This document shows, one piece after another, positions 34,639 through 44,092 of a DNA stretch of 64,000 nucleotides. Within the stretch, counting starts at the first letter, position 1; the number at the start of each line of letters is the position of its first letter. The DNA lies in contig DHLF01000013.1 of NCBI GenBank assembly GCA_002405165.1, forward strand, positions 23,433-87,432. The letters run 5' to 3'. This stretch comes from Christensenella sp. UBA4675. Lineage in GTDB: Bacteria > Bacillota > Clostridia > Christensenellales > Borkfalkiaceae. Position numbers and translations under genes: made by a program. Under the pieces are notes generated by a model, which worked only from the letters and a program-made list of their open reading frames with translations, had not been told where the DNA came from and did no database searches.

Positions 34639-35085
34639 ATGATTGCAATAGGATGCGACCACGCAGGATTTAACGTAAAACAAAAAATAATGGAACATTT
34701 AACCGAAAAAGGTTATGAATATAAAGACTACGGAACCTATGATTTAAGTTCTTGCGATTATCCCGATTACGCTTTAAAAGTAGCTAATGCTGTTGCTAAA
34801 CACGAATGTGAAAAGGGAATAATAGTTTGCGGAACGGGAATAGGCGTTTCAATAGTTGCAAACAAGGTTAAAGGGATAAGATGCGCGCATTGTACCGATA
34901 CTTTTTCGGCAAAGGCGTGTAGAGAACATAACGACGCAAACATAATAACGTTTGGGGACAGAATAAGCGGAATCGGCGTTATTTTAGATTGCGTAGATTT
35001 ATTTTTAACTACCGACTTTGCGGGCGGAAGGCACAGTAAAAGGGTAGATAAAATCAAACAAATAGAAGATGAAAATTTTAAATAG
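34639..35085 (+). CDS. rpiB: Ribose-5-phosphate isomerase B
   Basis: A 148-residue RpiB/LacAB-family isomerase interconverting ribulose-5-phosphate and ribose-5-phosphate in the pentose phosphate pathway. MIAIGCDHAGF (Asp-His), the catalytic Cys in IIVCGTGIGVSI and AREHNDANIITFGDR-like residues (CREHNDANIITFGDR) are present. Length is normal. The RpiB and LacA/B branches overlap in sequence, but the size and lone position fit RpiB. Transcribed from its own promoter. Confidence 0.93.
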   Translation: MIAIGCDHAGFNVKQKIMEHLTEKGYEYKDYGTYDLSSCDYPDYALKVANAVAKHECEKGIIVCGTGIGVSIVANKVKGIRCAHCTDTFSAKACREHNDANIITFGDRISGIGVILDCVDLFLTTDFAGGRHSKRVDKIKQIEDENFK

Positions 35086-35241
35086 TTTTTAAAGAATATT
35101 TTAAAATTTTTATTAACGATTAACATTTAGTTTTTTTTATAGATTTTTAAAAATCGAAAATTTTAATAAAAGAGTTTTTTTATTTGTATAAAACCGAAGC
35201 TTAAATTTTAAAAAACGCAAAAATTTCGGTTAAAAAATAAA

Positions 35242-35256
35242 AGGCGTAAAACGCCT
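35242..35256. other. Small hairpin upstream of galU
   Basis: AGGCGT / ACGCCT with a three-base loop lies 52 bases before the galU ATG. There is no T-tract, so it may stabilise an mRNA leader rather than end a transcript. Nothing else was seen in 35086-35308. Confidence 0.3.
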
Positions 35257-35308
35257 AATATAAATGCGAAAATTTTAACAAGCAAAATAACGTAAAACGG
35301 AGAAGAAA

Positions 35309-36172
35309 ATGGCGCAAGTAACAAAGGCGGTAATACCAGTTGCGGGATTCGGAACGAGATTTTTACCTTTCACAAAAGCTGTACCAAAGGCTATGTTGCC
35401 CGTTGTAAACAGACCCGCTGTCGAAATAATTATAGACGAAGCTTATATGAGCGGTATTAAAGAAATAGCTTTAATAGTCGGTCAAAACAAAGAAGTATTG
35501 CAAGCTCATTTCGGCGACAACGAAGTTTTAAATAACGCTCTTTTAAAAGGCGGAAAAACCGATTTTTATCAAGCGGTAAACAAATATAAAGATTTAAAAA
35601 TCACGTTTATAGAACAAGTCGAACAAAAGGGTACGGCGCACGCTATAAATTTAGCGAAAGACTTTGTAGACGGACAACCTTTTGCTGTGATGTTCGGGGA
35701 CGATTTAATGTACAATAAAGTACCCGTAATAAAACAGCTAATAGACGCTTATAACCAAAAGCAAGCTACAATTATAGGTTGTAAAAGAGTTCCGTTCGAT
35801 CAAGTAAGCAAATATGCTACTGTCGAATACGAAAGCGAAGAAAACAACTTATACAAAATATCCAAAATAATAGAAAAACCCAAAAAAGAAGAAATAAAAA
35901 GCAATTTATCCCCACTTGGAAGATACGTTTGCTCAAACGAAATTTTTGAGATAATTAAAAATTTAAAACCCGGTAAAAACGGCGAATATCAATTTACCGA
36001 CGCTTTGGACGTAATATCGCGCGAAAAAGGCGGATACGCTTTGGAGTTTGAAGGAATAAGGTACGATATGGGGGATAGGCTCGGTTTTTTAAAAGCCAAC
36101 GTAGAATTTGCGTTAAGGGACGAAAATTTAAAGGACGAGTTTAATAAATATTTAAAAGAAATTTTAAAATAA
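35309..36172 (+). CDS. galU: UTP-glucose-1-phosphate uridylyltransferase
   Basis: A 287-residue GalU making UDP-glucose from UTP and glucose-1-phosphate. The nucleotide-binding GTRFLPFTKAVPKAMLPVVNRP (residues 16-37) and VEQVEQKGTAHAIN-like segment (FIEQVEQKGTAHAI) with DD of MFGDDL for metal binding are family signatures. UDP-glucose supplies glycolipid anchors for LTA-like polymers and exopolysaccharide; the LTA-synthase-like gene lies at 20.3 kb. GGAGAAG precedes the ATG. No terminator is visible before clpC. Confidence 0.94.
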   Translation: MAQVTKAVIPVAGFGTRFLPFTKAVPKAMLPVVNRPAVEIIIDEAYMSGIKEIALIVGQNKEVLQAHFGDNEVLNNALLKGGKTDFYQAVNKYKDLKITFIEQVEQKGTAHAINLAKDFVDGQPFAVMFGDDLMYNKVPVIKQLIDAYNQKQATIIGCKRVPFDQVSKYATVEYESEENNLYKISKIIEKPKKEEIKSNLSPLGRYVCSNEIFEIIKNLKPGKNGEYQFTDALDVISREKGGYALEFEGIRYDMGDRLGFLKANVEFALRDENLKDEFNKYLKEILK

Positions 36173-36276
36173 AAAGCGTTTATAAGCGCGAGATTAAAAT
36201 GTAAAAGCAATTAAAATTTTAGAATATATAACGAATTTTTAAAGTTTTATTAGATTTGCGGTAACGGTAAAAAAGT

Positions 36277-38670
36277 ATGTCGGATAAAATAACTAGCGAA
36301 ATAACGGAAATAATAAAGGAAGCGCAAAACGTCGGATTAAAAAACGGCGTGCATTATATCGGTACGGAAGAAATAGTATACGGTATGCTTGCGGTGTCCG
36401 ATAATTTTGCTAAAAAAATTCTTAACGATTACGGTTTGGACGAACGAAATTATTATCCGTATTTGCAAAAAACATTTAGAAAAAAAGACAATATGAACGG
36501 TTTTACGCCTACGGCAAGGTCTATAAACAACTTGGCGGTGGCGATAGCTAAAAAGCAAACCGAAAACTATTTTGTAAGTAGCGAACATTTATTGCTTGCA
36601 ATTTTAAAAACGCAAGATTGTTTAGCTATGCAAATTTTCCGAAATATGCGTTTAGACGTAGACTCAATGGAGAAAGGTTTAGAAAAAAGGCTTTCTTTAA
36701 TGAATAAACCGTCTACCGAAAATTATAAAGCTCAAACGAATTTAGTTACCGGATATTCCGCGCCTGATTTATCCGAAATAGAAAGTTTAGGCGAAGATTT
36801 AACGTTAAAAGCGTACGAAGGAAATCTTGAAAAAGTTATCGGAAGGGATAACGAAATAAACGAAATTATAAGGGCGCTTGCAAGAAAAACCAAAAACAGT
36901 CCCGTTTTAATAGGTGAGCCGGGCGTTGGTAAAAGCGCGATTGTGGAAGGGCTTGCGCAAGAAATAGTTGCAGGCAGAGTACCCGATACTCTTATGAATA
37001 AAACCATTTTTTCGTTTAACTTATCTTCCGTAATTTCGGGTACGAAATATAGGGGAGAGTTTGAAGAAAAATTTAAAAAAGCCATAGATATATTCCAACA
37101 AAACGACGTAATAGTTTTTATTGACGAAATACATAATTTAATGGGTGCAGGTAAAACTGAAGGAAGTATAGATGCTTCCGAAATGTTAAAACCTATGCTT
37201 GCTCGCGGGGAATTAAGGCTTATAGGAGCTACGACTTACGACGAATACGCAAAATTCATCGAGCCCGACGAAGCTATGAAAAGGCGTTTTCAACCCATTT
37301 ACGTTAAAGCTCCCACGCAGGACGACGCGATAAAAATAATTATAGGAATAAAAGATAAATTCGAAGCTTTTCATAGGGTTGAAATTAAAGACGAAGCGGT
37401 TGTAGAAGCCGTAACCTTATCCGAAAGGTATTTCAGTGATAGACAGTTGCCCGATAAAGCAATAGATTTAATAGACGAGTGCGCGGCTCAATCTAAACTT
37501 CAATCGAGAGCGCCCGAAAAACAAATGCTTTCCTTAAGGGAAAAAATGAGTAAGCTTGACGTAGATTTAGAACACGCTTATAAAATTTCGGACGAAAAAA
37601 GGTTTAATAAATTAAAATCGGAAAGAATTTCGCTCGAAAACGAGATGAAAGCGTTAAACGAAAAGAGAATAGCTATAAATTCGGGTAAAAGACCGTATAT
37701 AGACGCGCAAGACGTAGCTAAACTCGTCAGCGAAAAAACGGGAATTCCCGTTGCAAGACTTACCAAAGAAGAGTCGGAGAGGCTACTGTCTTTGGAAAAG
37801 GAACTTCATAATAGAATAATCGGGCAAGAAGAAGCGGTAAGAGCCGTTTCGCAAGTATTAAAAAGGGCAAGACTAGGGTTAAACGACGGAGATAAACCGC
37901 TCGGTTCGTTTATATTCGTAGGTTCTACGGGAGTAGGAAAAACCGAACTGTCAAAAGCCCTTGCCGAAATTATGTTCGGTGACGAAAAACTTATGATAAG
38001 AATCGATATGGGCGAATATTCGTCGAGAGAAGACGTTACAAAGCTCATAGGTTCGGCACCCGGTTACGTCGGTTCGGATGAAGAAGGGTATTTAACTCAG
38101 CGCGTAAGAAGAGAGCCTTATTCGGTTGTTTTGTTCGACGAAATAGAAAAAGCTCATCCCGACGTGTTCAACGTATTATTGCAGGTTTTGGACGAAGGCA
38201 GGCTCACCGATAACAAGGGAAGAACGGTAGATTTTAAAAACACGATAATTATTATGACTTCTAATTTGGGAATCAAAGCGGAAGTGTTATCTAGGGAAGA
38301 AGAAGATATAAATATATCTAGAGCGTTAAGGACAACCTTTAAACCCGAGTTTTTAAACAGGGTGGAAGAAATAGTTCATTTTAGGCGTTTATCAAGGGAA
38401 GAATGTTCTCTGATAGTTGTGAAATTTCTTTCAAAATTGCAAAAAAATCTTGCAAAAAAAGGGATAGACGCAATATTTGACAAGTCTTGCGTAATCGAAG
38501 TTTTAAATATGGGTTACAGCGAAGAGTACGGTGCAAGACCGTTAAAAAAGGTAATCGACAAGGAAATAGTAAATATGCTTGCCGACAGGCTTTTAAACGG
38601 CGATATCAAATACGGAGATAAAATTTGTTTGTTCGCAAGTTTCGGACAAATAGATTTTTCAATCTTATAA
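36277..38670 (+). CDS. clpC: ATP-dependent Clp protease ATPase ClpC
   Basis: A 797-residue HSP100 unfoldase that feeds substrates to ClpP. The N-domain occupies residues 1-145; the first AAA+ has Walker A GEPGVGKS and DEIHNLMGAGKTEGS, then a coiled-coil middle domain (LEHAYKISDEKRFNKLKSE) and the second AAA+ has GSTGVGKTELSK and a C-terminal D2-small domain. ClpC-like rather than ClpB by the short middle domain. No good ribosome-binding site precedes the ATG. hpf follows 30 bases on, so the two are probably cotranscribed in stress adaptation. ClpP and CtsR/McsAB are absent here. Confidence 0.92.
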   Translation: MSDKITSEITEIIKEAQNVGLKNGVHYIGTEEIVYGMLAVSDNFAKKILNDYGLDERNYYPYLQKTFRKKDNMNGFTPTARSINNLAVAIAKKQTENYFVSSEHLLLAILKTQDCLAMQIFRNMRLDVDSMEKGLEKRLSLMNKPSTENYKAQTNLVTGYSAPDLSEIESLGEDLTLKAYEGNLEKVIGRDNEINEIIRALARKTKNSPVLIGEPGVGKSAIVEGLAQEIVAGRVPDTLMNKTIFSFNLSSVISGTKYRGEFEEKFKKAIDIFQQNDVIVFIDEIHNLMGAGKTEGSIDASEMLKPMLARGELRLIGATTYDEYAKFIEPDEAMKRRFQPIYVKAPTQDDAIKIIIGIKDKFEAFHRVEIKDEAVVEAVTLSERYFSDRQLPDKAIDLIDECAAQSKLQSRAPEKQMLSLREKMSKLDVDLEHAYKISDEKRFNKLKSERISLENEMKALNEKRIAINSGKRPYIDAQDVAKLVSEKTGIPVARLTKEESERLLSLEKELHNRIIGQEEAVRAVSQVLKRARLGLNDGDKPLGSFIFVGSTGVGKTELSKALAEIMFGDEKLMIRIDMGEYSSREDVTKLIGSAPGYVGSDEEGYLTQRVRREPYSVVLFDEIEKAHPDVFNVLLQVLDEGRLTDNKGRTVDFKNTIIIMTSNLGIKAEVLSREEEDINISRALRTTFKPEFLNRVEEIVHFRRLSREECSLIVVKFLSKLQKNLAKKGIDAIFDKSCVIEVLNMGYSEEYGARPLKKVIDKEIVNMLADRLLNGDIKYGDKICLFASFGQIDFSIL

Positions 38671-38700
38671 ACGACATTTTATTTTAACGGAGGATTTATT

Positions 38701-39225
38701 ATGCAAATTGAAATGGTTACAAAAAACTACGTGGTAAACGAAAAATTAAGAGACGTTATTGAAAAAAAAGTTTCTAAACTCGATAAATATTTTGACGACG
38801 ATACAAAATGCAAGATTTATCTAAAAAAAGAAGGATTGTCTTCTAAAATGGAATTAAGTCTTGATTATAAAGGTAACTTCATCAGGGCGCAAGCTTACGG
38901 AGATAATTTCTACAACACCATAGACGAAGTTTTACCTAAAATAGAAGGGCAACTCCGCAAACACAGAACTAAATTAGAAAAGAAATTAAAGAAAAACGCG
39001 TTTATCGAACCTACTCCTTTATTCGACATTCCGGACGTTCCCGATATTAGAATAGCAAAAGTTAAAACGTTTAAGCTCGACCCCATGACTATTGACGAAG
39101 CTATTACGGAATTCGAACTTATGGGACATACGTTCTTCGTATTTTTAGATTCCGAAACGGGTAAAGTAAAAGTTCTTTATTTAAGAGACGATAAAAACTT
39201 AGGTTTGTTGGATTTAGAGTACTAA
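38701..39225 (+). CDS. hpf: Long-form ribosome hibernation promoting factor
   Basis: A 174-residue protein that dimerises 70S ribosomes to inactive 100S in stationary phase. Residues 1-100 are the S30AE fold and residues 110-174 (MTIDEAITEFELMGHTFFVFLDSETGKVKVLYLRDD) the C-terminal dimerisation domain that defines the long form typical of Bacillota. GGAGG lies before the ATG, 30 bases after clpC. Usually found near secA; its place here is after clpC. Confidence 0.93.
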   Translation: MQIEMVTKNYVVNEKLRDVIEKKVSKLDKYFDDDTKCKIYLKKEGLSSKMELSLDYKGNFIRAQAYGDNFYNTIDEVLPKIEGQLRKHRTKLEKKLKKNAFIEPTPLFDIPDVPDIRIAKVKTFKLDPMTIDEAITEFELMGHTFFVFLDSETGKVKVLYLRDDKNLGLLDLEY

Positions 39226-39228
39226 AAT

Positions 39229-40032
39229 ATGCAAAACGTGGAAATAGGCGTTTCTACCGCTTCACTTTTTAAAAAGCAGTATAACGAACAAGCTATTCCG
39301 ACTTTAAATTCTATCGACGCGAGAGTGTGTGAAATATTTTTGGAAAGTTATTACGAATACAACGTAAAATTCGGGAAAATTCTTAAAAAAGAGTTAAACG
39401 GATTAAAAGTACATTCGTTGCATACCATGACCACGCAATTCGAACCGCAACTTTTTTTGGATAACGAAAGGGCGTATAACGACGCTGTTAAAAGTTTTAC
39501 GGACGTAATGAAAGTGGCAAAACTGTTAAACGCCAAAAATTACACGATGCACGGTAGAGCGAGATTTAAAAGAACGGCTAATTACGATAACTACGCTCAA
39601 AATGCGTACTATTTCAATAAAATTATAGATATAAGTCAAAGCTACGGCGTCGAAACTTGCCTTGAAAATGTCGAATGGGCGTTTTACAACAGACCCGGTT
39701 TTTTTGCCGAAGTAAAAAAAGATTGTCCTAGACTAAAAGGCGTTTTAGATATAAAACAGGCGAGAATATCGGGGTACGATTATAGTCTTTACCTAAACGA
39801 AATGGGCGAAGCCATAAATACCGTTCATTTAAGCGATTTTGACGAAAACGGGAAAGGGTGTGTTCCGGGTAAAAAAGGTACTTTTGATTTCGAAACGCTG
39901 TTTAAGCGTTTAAAAGACGTCGGGTTTAAAGGTAATATGCTAATAGAAGTTTACGCGGAAGCTTTTAACGACGTACAAGAATTAAAAGACGGTTTAGATT
40001 ATTTAAGAAATATAAAAGAAAAAATTTTTTAA
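39229..40032 (+). CDS. TIM-barrel sugar-phosphate isomerase/AP endonuclease-family protein
   Basis: A 267-residue protein of the xylose-isomerase-like TIM-barrel (AP endonuclease family 2) group. It begins EIGVSTASLFKK, has TMHGRARF, ETCLENVEWAF with a probable metal Glu, GVLDIKQARISGYD and NTVHLSDFDENGKGCVPGKKGTFDFE, whose His and Asp residues are the metal ligands of the family. The specific sugar is unknown. It begins three bases after hpf, so is in the clpC-hpf transcript, and lies 80 bases before the pgi gene, which has its own promoter. It could be a hydroxypyruvate- or inosose-type isomerase. Confidence 0.75.
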   Translation: MQNVEIGVSTASLFKKQYNEQAIPTLNSIDARVCEIFLESYYEYNVKFGKILKKELNGLKVHSLHTMTTQFEPQLFLDNERAYNDAVKSFTDVMKVAKLLNAKNYTMHGRARFKRTANYDNYAQNAYYFNKIIDISQSYGVETCLENVEWAFYNRPGFFAEVKKDCPRLKGVLDIKQARISGYDYSLYLNEMGEAINTVHLSDFDENGKGCVPGKKGTFDFETLFKRLKDVGFKGNMLIEVYAEAFNDVQELKDGLDYLRNIKEKIF

Positions 40033-40041
40033 TTAAAATAA

Positions 40042-40070
40042 TTGACTAAAATCGACAAAAGTATTAAAAT
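40042..40070 (+). promoter_or_regulatory. pgi promoter
   Basis: TTGACT (40042-40047), 17-base spacer, TAAAAT (40065-40070), 44 bases before the pgi ATG. AGAGG serves as the ribosome-binding site. Confidence 0.65.
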
Positions 40071-40113
40071 TTAATAGTTTGAAAAGTTAAAATTTTTTAA
40101 TAAAGAGGTTTTT

Positions 40114-41544
40114 ATGAATATTGCAGACAAAAAATGGTGTGATTCTATGAAGCTTCGCCTTGATTATAACAATATGATGGACGGAATGATTAAGGGCGGA
40201 GAAGGAATTACGGACGCAGAAATCGACGCTGGTAAAGATTTAATTAAGCACGCTTTCGATACCGTTCAAGCAAATCGCGGTAGCGGAATGATGGGTTGGG
40301 CGGAACTTCCGTACAATCAAGATAAAATCGTAGAAGAAATCAACGCTACGGCTGAAATTGTAAGAAAGAAATATAAATATTTCGTAGTTTTAGGTATAGG
40401 CGGAAGCGCGTTAGGTCCTATCGCGGCGTTCCAAGCTTTATGTCATTTACATTACAACGATTTACCCGATAAAAAGAGAAAAGGTCCTAAATTTTACGTT
40501 GAAGATAACGTAGACCCCGAAAGAATGAAAGCTTTACTTGACGTAATCGACGTTAAAAAGACTATGTTTAACGTAATCACTAAGAGCGGAGCTACCAGCG
40601 AAACTATGACGCAATACCTAATTATCATGAAGCTTTTAAAAGAAAAGCTCGGAGCTAAGGCAAGCGAACATATGATTGCTACAACTTCTGCAAATAAGGG
40701 AAATTTAATTAAAATCGCAAAAGAAGAAAACTTAAAAACTTTCTTTATTCCCGACGGAGTAGGCGGAAGATTTTCCGAAATGTGTCCCGTAGGGTTACTT
40801 CCCGCGGCGGTACTCGGTATCGATATCAAAGCGATGCTTGCAGGCGCAAAATATATGGACGAATTTTGTAAAAACGCAAACGTAAGGGAAAATCCTTCTT
40901 TAATGAGCGCGCTTTTACAATATATCGCAATGAAAAAAGGTAAAAATATTTCCGTAATGATGCCTTATGCCGATTCTTTAAGATATATGGCAGATTGGTA
41001 TTGTCAGTTATGGGGAGAAAGCTTAGGTAAAACCGTCGATAAAGACGGCAAAACCGTTTACGCGGGACAAACACCCGTTAAATCTTTGGGCGTTACCGAT
41101 CAACACAGTCAAGTACAGTTATATACGGAAGGACCTTTTGATAAAGTCGTTACTTTTCTTGCGGTAGATAAATATAGAGATATTACTCCTATTCCGGACG
41201 GATGTAAAGATATTCCCGACGTTAATTTCCTTTGCGGACATACTATGAACGAATTGATTACCGCCGAAAGAATTGCTACGGAATACGCTTTAACCGTTAA
41301 AAACAGGTTAAATCATACCGTATACATTCCAGAAGTAAACGCGTTCACTTTGGGAGAATTGATGTTCTATTTCGAAATGGAAACGGCTTTCGTAGGCGAA
41401 ATGCTTAATATCGACACCTATAATCAACCCGGAGTAGAAGGCGGAAAGAATGCAACTTACGCATTACTCGGCAGAAACGGTTACGATGAAAAACGTAAAG
41501 AATTAGAGAACGCTCCTAAGAAAAAAGACGAATATATTTGTTAA
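40114..41544 (+). CDS. pgi: Glucose-6-phosphate isomerase
   Basis: A 476-residue PGI interconverting glucose-6-phosphate and fructose-6-phosphate. GIGGSALGP, ITKSGATSETMTQY, GGRFS and GVEGGKNATYALLG-like segments (QPGVEGGK near the C-terminus) are the sugar-phosphate binding and catalytic regions. The product links glycolysis with the glycogen operon that follows (via glucose-1-phosphate). It has its own promoter and a clear terminator, so it is monocistronic. Confidence 0.95.
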   Translation: MNIADKKWCDSMKLRLDYNNMMDGMIKGGEGITDAEIDAGKDLIKHAFDTVQANRGSGMMGWAELPYNQDKIVEEINATAEIVRKKYKYFVVLGIGGSALGPIAAFQALCHLHYNDLPDKKRKGPKFYVEDNVDPERMKALLDVIDVKKTMFNVITKSGATSETMTQYLIIMKLLKEKLGAKASEHMIATTSANKGNLIKIAKEENLKTFFIPDGVGGRFSEMCPVGLLPAAVLGIDIKAMLAGAKYMDEFCKNANVRENPSLMSALLQYIAMKKGKNISVMMPYADSLRYMADWYCQLWGESLGKTVDKDGKTVYAGQTPVKSLGVTDQHSQVQLYTEGPFDKVVTFLAVDKYRDITPIPDGCKDIPDVNFLCGHTMNELITAERIATEYALTVKNRLNHTVYIPEVNAFTLGELMFYFEMETAFVGEMLNIDTYNQPGVEGGKNATYALLGRNGYDEKRKELENAPKKKDEYIC

Positions 41545-41548
41545 TATA

Positions 41549-41583
41549 AAGACCTTGCTTTTTCGGCAAGGTCTTAGTTTTTT
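41549..41583 (+). terminator. pgi terminator
   Basis: AAGACCTTGC (41549-41558) pairs with GCAAGGTCTT (41566-41575), loop of seven bases, followed by a T-tract interrupted by AG. Confidence 0.85.
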
Positions 41584-42000
41584 AAATATTTAATACGTTT
41601 AGCTTGTTTTTTTAAAGAATTTATTTATTTTTTTTTTAGAGTTATATTCTTTACCAAATAATTTTTGTAAAAAATCAAAACGTTAAAATCACAGTAAAAA
41701 TACGGTTTTCTTTATATTTGTTTTAAAAAAATGTAATATAATCATTATTAAAAAATTTAAAAGTTTTATTTTCGAGGATTTTATTGTTTTTCTTTTTTGA
41801 AATATTTAAAAAGTGTAAAAATTTTGTTTTTTAATAAATAAAACGGGGTATAATTTAAAAAAATTTGAAATACATACGTAAAAAACAACCGTTTAAGACA
41901 TATATTTTACGGAATAGAATAAATTAAGATTTTGTAATGCGAAAAATGTAAAAAATATAAGAAAATTCTTTTATTTTTTGTAAAAAAAACCAAATAAAAC
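41584..42000. other. AT-rich intergenic region before the glycogen operon
   Basis: No gene or convincing structure was found. The glgB promoter lies at its right edge. Confidence 0.55.
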
Positions 42001-42029
42001 TTGATAATAAATATAATATATAGTATAAT
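42001..42029 (+). promoter_or_regulatory. glgB promoter
   Basis: TTGATA (42001-42006), 17-base spacer, TATAAT (42024-42029), 34 bases before the glgB ATG. Probably drives the glycogen operon. Confidence 0.65.
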
Positions 42030-42063
42030 ATATTTAATATTATTACTATACAAGGGGTGCTAT

Positions 42064-43935
42064 ATGGAAAAAGAATACGAACTTCCGCTTTATTTGTTCG
42101 GACAAGGTACGAATTATAAAAGCTACGAATTTTTCGGAAGCCATCTTTGTTCGTATAACGGTAAAAAAGGCGCAATGTTCAGGGTTTGGGCGCCACACGC
42201 AAAATCTGTTTCCGTCGTAGGAGATTTTAACAATTGGGACTATAACGCAAACGTAATGACCGCTTTGGATGAAACGGGTGTTTGGGAATTGTTTATAGAA
42301 GATTTAAAAGAATACGATAATTATAAGTATTCTATAGATTGCAAAAAGGGTAGAATCGTAAAATCGGACCCGTTTGCATATCATTTCGAAACGCCTTCCG
42401 AAACCGCTTCTAAATTATACGACTTGGAAGGATACGCTTGGAGCGACGGGGAATATCGTTCTAAAAGCAGAATGACAAATGTTTATTCTTCGCCTATGAA
42501 TATATACGAAGTAAATTTAGGTTCTTGGAAAAAATATCCCGACGGTAATTATTACAGTTACGACGATTTGGCAAGAGAATTAGTCGATTATTGTGTAGAT
42601 ATGGGATATACTCACGTAGAATTTATGCCTATAACCGAGTTTCCTTTCGACGGTTCTTGGGGGTATCAGGTAACGGGCTATTTCGGGGTTACTTCGAGAT
42701 ACGGAACGCCAAAACAATTTATGAATTTAGTAAACGCGTTTCACAAAAAAGGAATAGGCGTTATACTCGATTGGGTTCCCGCACATTTCCCGAAAGACGC
42801 TCACGGTTTATACGAGTTTGACGGAGAACCGTTATACGAGAGTTCGCGTTGGGATTTAATGGAACATAAAAGTTGGGGAACGAGAAGATTCGATTACGGA
42901 AAAACGCAAGTTCAATCTTTCTTAATTTCAAGCGCGCACTTCTTTTTTGAAAAATATCATATAGACGGAATTAGGGTAGACGCCGTTGCAAGTATGTTGT
43001 ATTTAGATTACGACAAAAAGGACGGAGAATGGATACCTAACAAATACGGCGAAAATAAAAATTTAGAAGCTATAGACTTTTTAAGAAAACTAAACAAAAG
43101 TATTTTCGAGCAATATCCTTACGCTTTAATGATTGCGGAAGAATCTACGGCTTGGCCTATGGTTACAAAGCCCACGGATATAGGCGGGTTAGGTTTTAAC
43201 TTCAAATGGAATATGGGTTGGATGAACGATATTTTATCTTACGTTAAATGCGACCCGTATTTTAGGAAATTTGAACACAATAAACTTACGTTTTCTATGA
43301 TGTACGCATTTTCCGAAAATTATATTTTACCCATTTCGCACGATGAAGTCGTACACGGTAAAGCTTCTTTAATAAATAAAATGCCGGGTACTTACGAAGA
43401 AAAATTTGCCGGCGATAGGGCGTTTTTCGGGTATATGTTTACTCATCCCGGCAAAAAACTAAACTTTATGGGTAACGAATTCGGTCAATTTATCGAATGG
43501 CGTTATGCGGAAGGTTTAGAATTTTTCCTATTAGACTATCCGATGCACGCAAAATTGAAAGAATATACAAAAACGCTTAACTTTCTTTACAAAAATACTC
43601 CTGCGTTTTACGAGATAGAAGATTCTTGGGACGGGTTCGAATGGTTAGACGCAAACAATAAAGACTTAAATACCATCGCATATATTCGTAGGGATAAAAA
43701 AGGCGAGGAATATATTTGTATTATTTGTTTCAGCGGAGTTGATACGGATTATTATTTAAGACTTGAAAAAGCTAAATACAGCGTTGTGTTAGACAGCGAC
43801 GACGTTAAATTCGGCGGAAGTGGTCTTAATAAGAGAAAGAGAGTTTATTCGACTAAAAAATTCGGAAAAGAAACGGCAATATTGTTTAAAATGCCCGCTT
43901 CGTCTTGCTTGATTTTAAAAAAGATTAAAGCATAA
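42064..43935 (+). CDS. glgB: 1,4-alpha-glucan branching enzyme
   Basis: A 623-residue GH13 enzyme that makes alpha-1,6 branches in glycogen. An N-terminal CBM48-like domain (about residues 25-110, MFRVWAPHAKSVSVVGDFNNWD) precedes the TIM barrel with nucleophile region IDGIRVDAVASMLY, acid/base AEESTAWP and the transition-state HDEVVHG. The frame is open to 42001 (21 codons), but ATG at 42064 has GGGG upstream and lies after the promoter. It opens the glycogen locus; 157 bases separate it from glgC, a gap with no strong promoter or terminator seen. Confidence 0.96.
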   Translation: MEKEYELPLYLFGQGTNYKSYEFFGSHLCSYNGKKGAMFRVWAPHAKSVSVVGDFNNWDYNANVMTALDETGVWELFIEDLKEYDNYKYSIDCKKGRIVKSDPFAYHFETPSETASKLYDLEGYAWSDGEYRSKSRMTNVYSSPMNIYEVNLGSWKKYPDGNYYSYDDLARELVDYCVDMGYTHVEFMPITEFPFDGSWGYQVTGYFGVTSRYGTPKQFMNLVNAFHKKGIGVILDWVPAHFPKDAHGLYEFDGEPLYESSRWDLMEHKSWGTRRFDYGKTQVQSFLISSAHFFFEKYHIDGIRVDAVASMLYLDYDKKDGEWIPNKYGENKNLEAIDFLRKLNKSIFEQYPYALMIAEESTAWPMVTKPTDIGGLGFNFKWNMGWMNDILSYVKCDPYFRKFEHNKLTFSMMYAFSENYILPISHDEVVHGKASLINKMPGTYEEKFAGDRAFFGYMFTHPGKKLNFMGNEFGQFIEWRYAEGLEFFLLDYPMHAKLKEYTKTLNFLYKNTPAFYEIEDSWDGFEWLDANNKDLNTIAYIRRDKKGEEYICIICFSGVDTDYYLRLEKAKYSVVLDSDDVKFGGSGLNKRKRVYSTKKFGKETAILFKMPASSCLILKKIKA

Positions 43936-44092
43936 CAGGAAAAAATAAAAAAAGAATTTCATAAAATTAAAAGTTCTATTTCGTTTTTTTTCTTATCCGT
44001 ATTATACAACGTGTTTTAAGAATCCAAAAACGGAATAAAACGATAAAACACAAAATATAAAATAAATAAGAAACTATTTAACGGGGGATAAT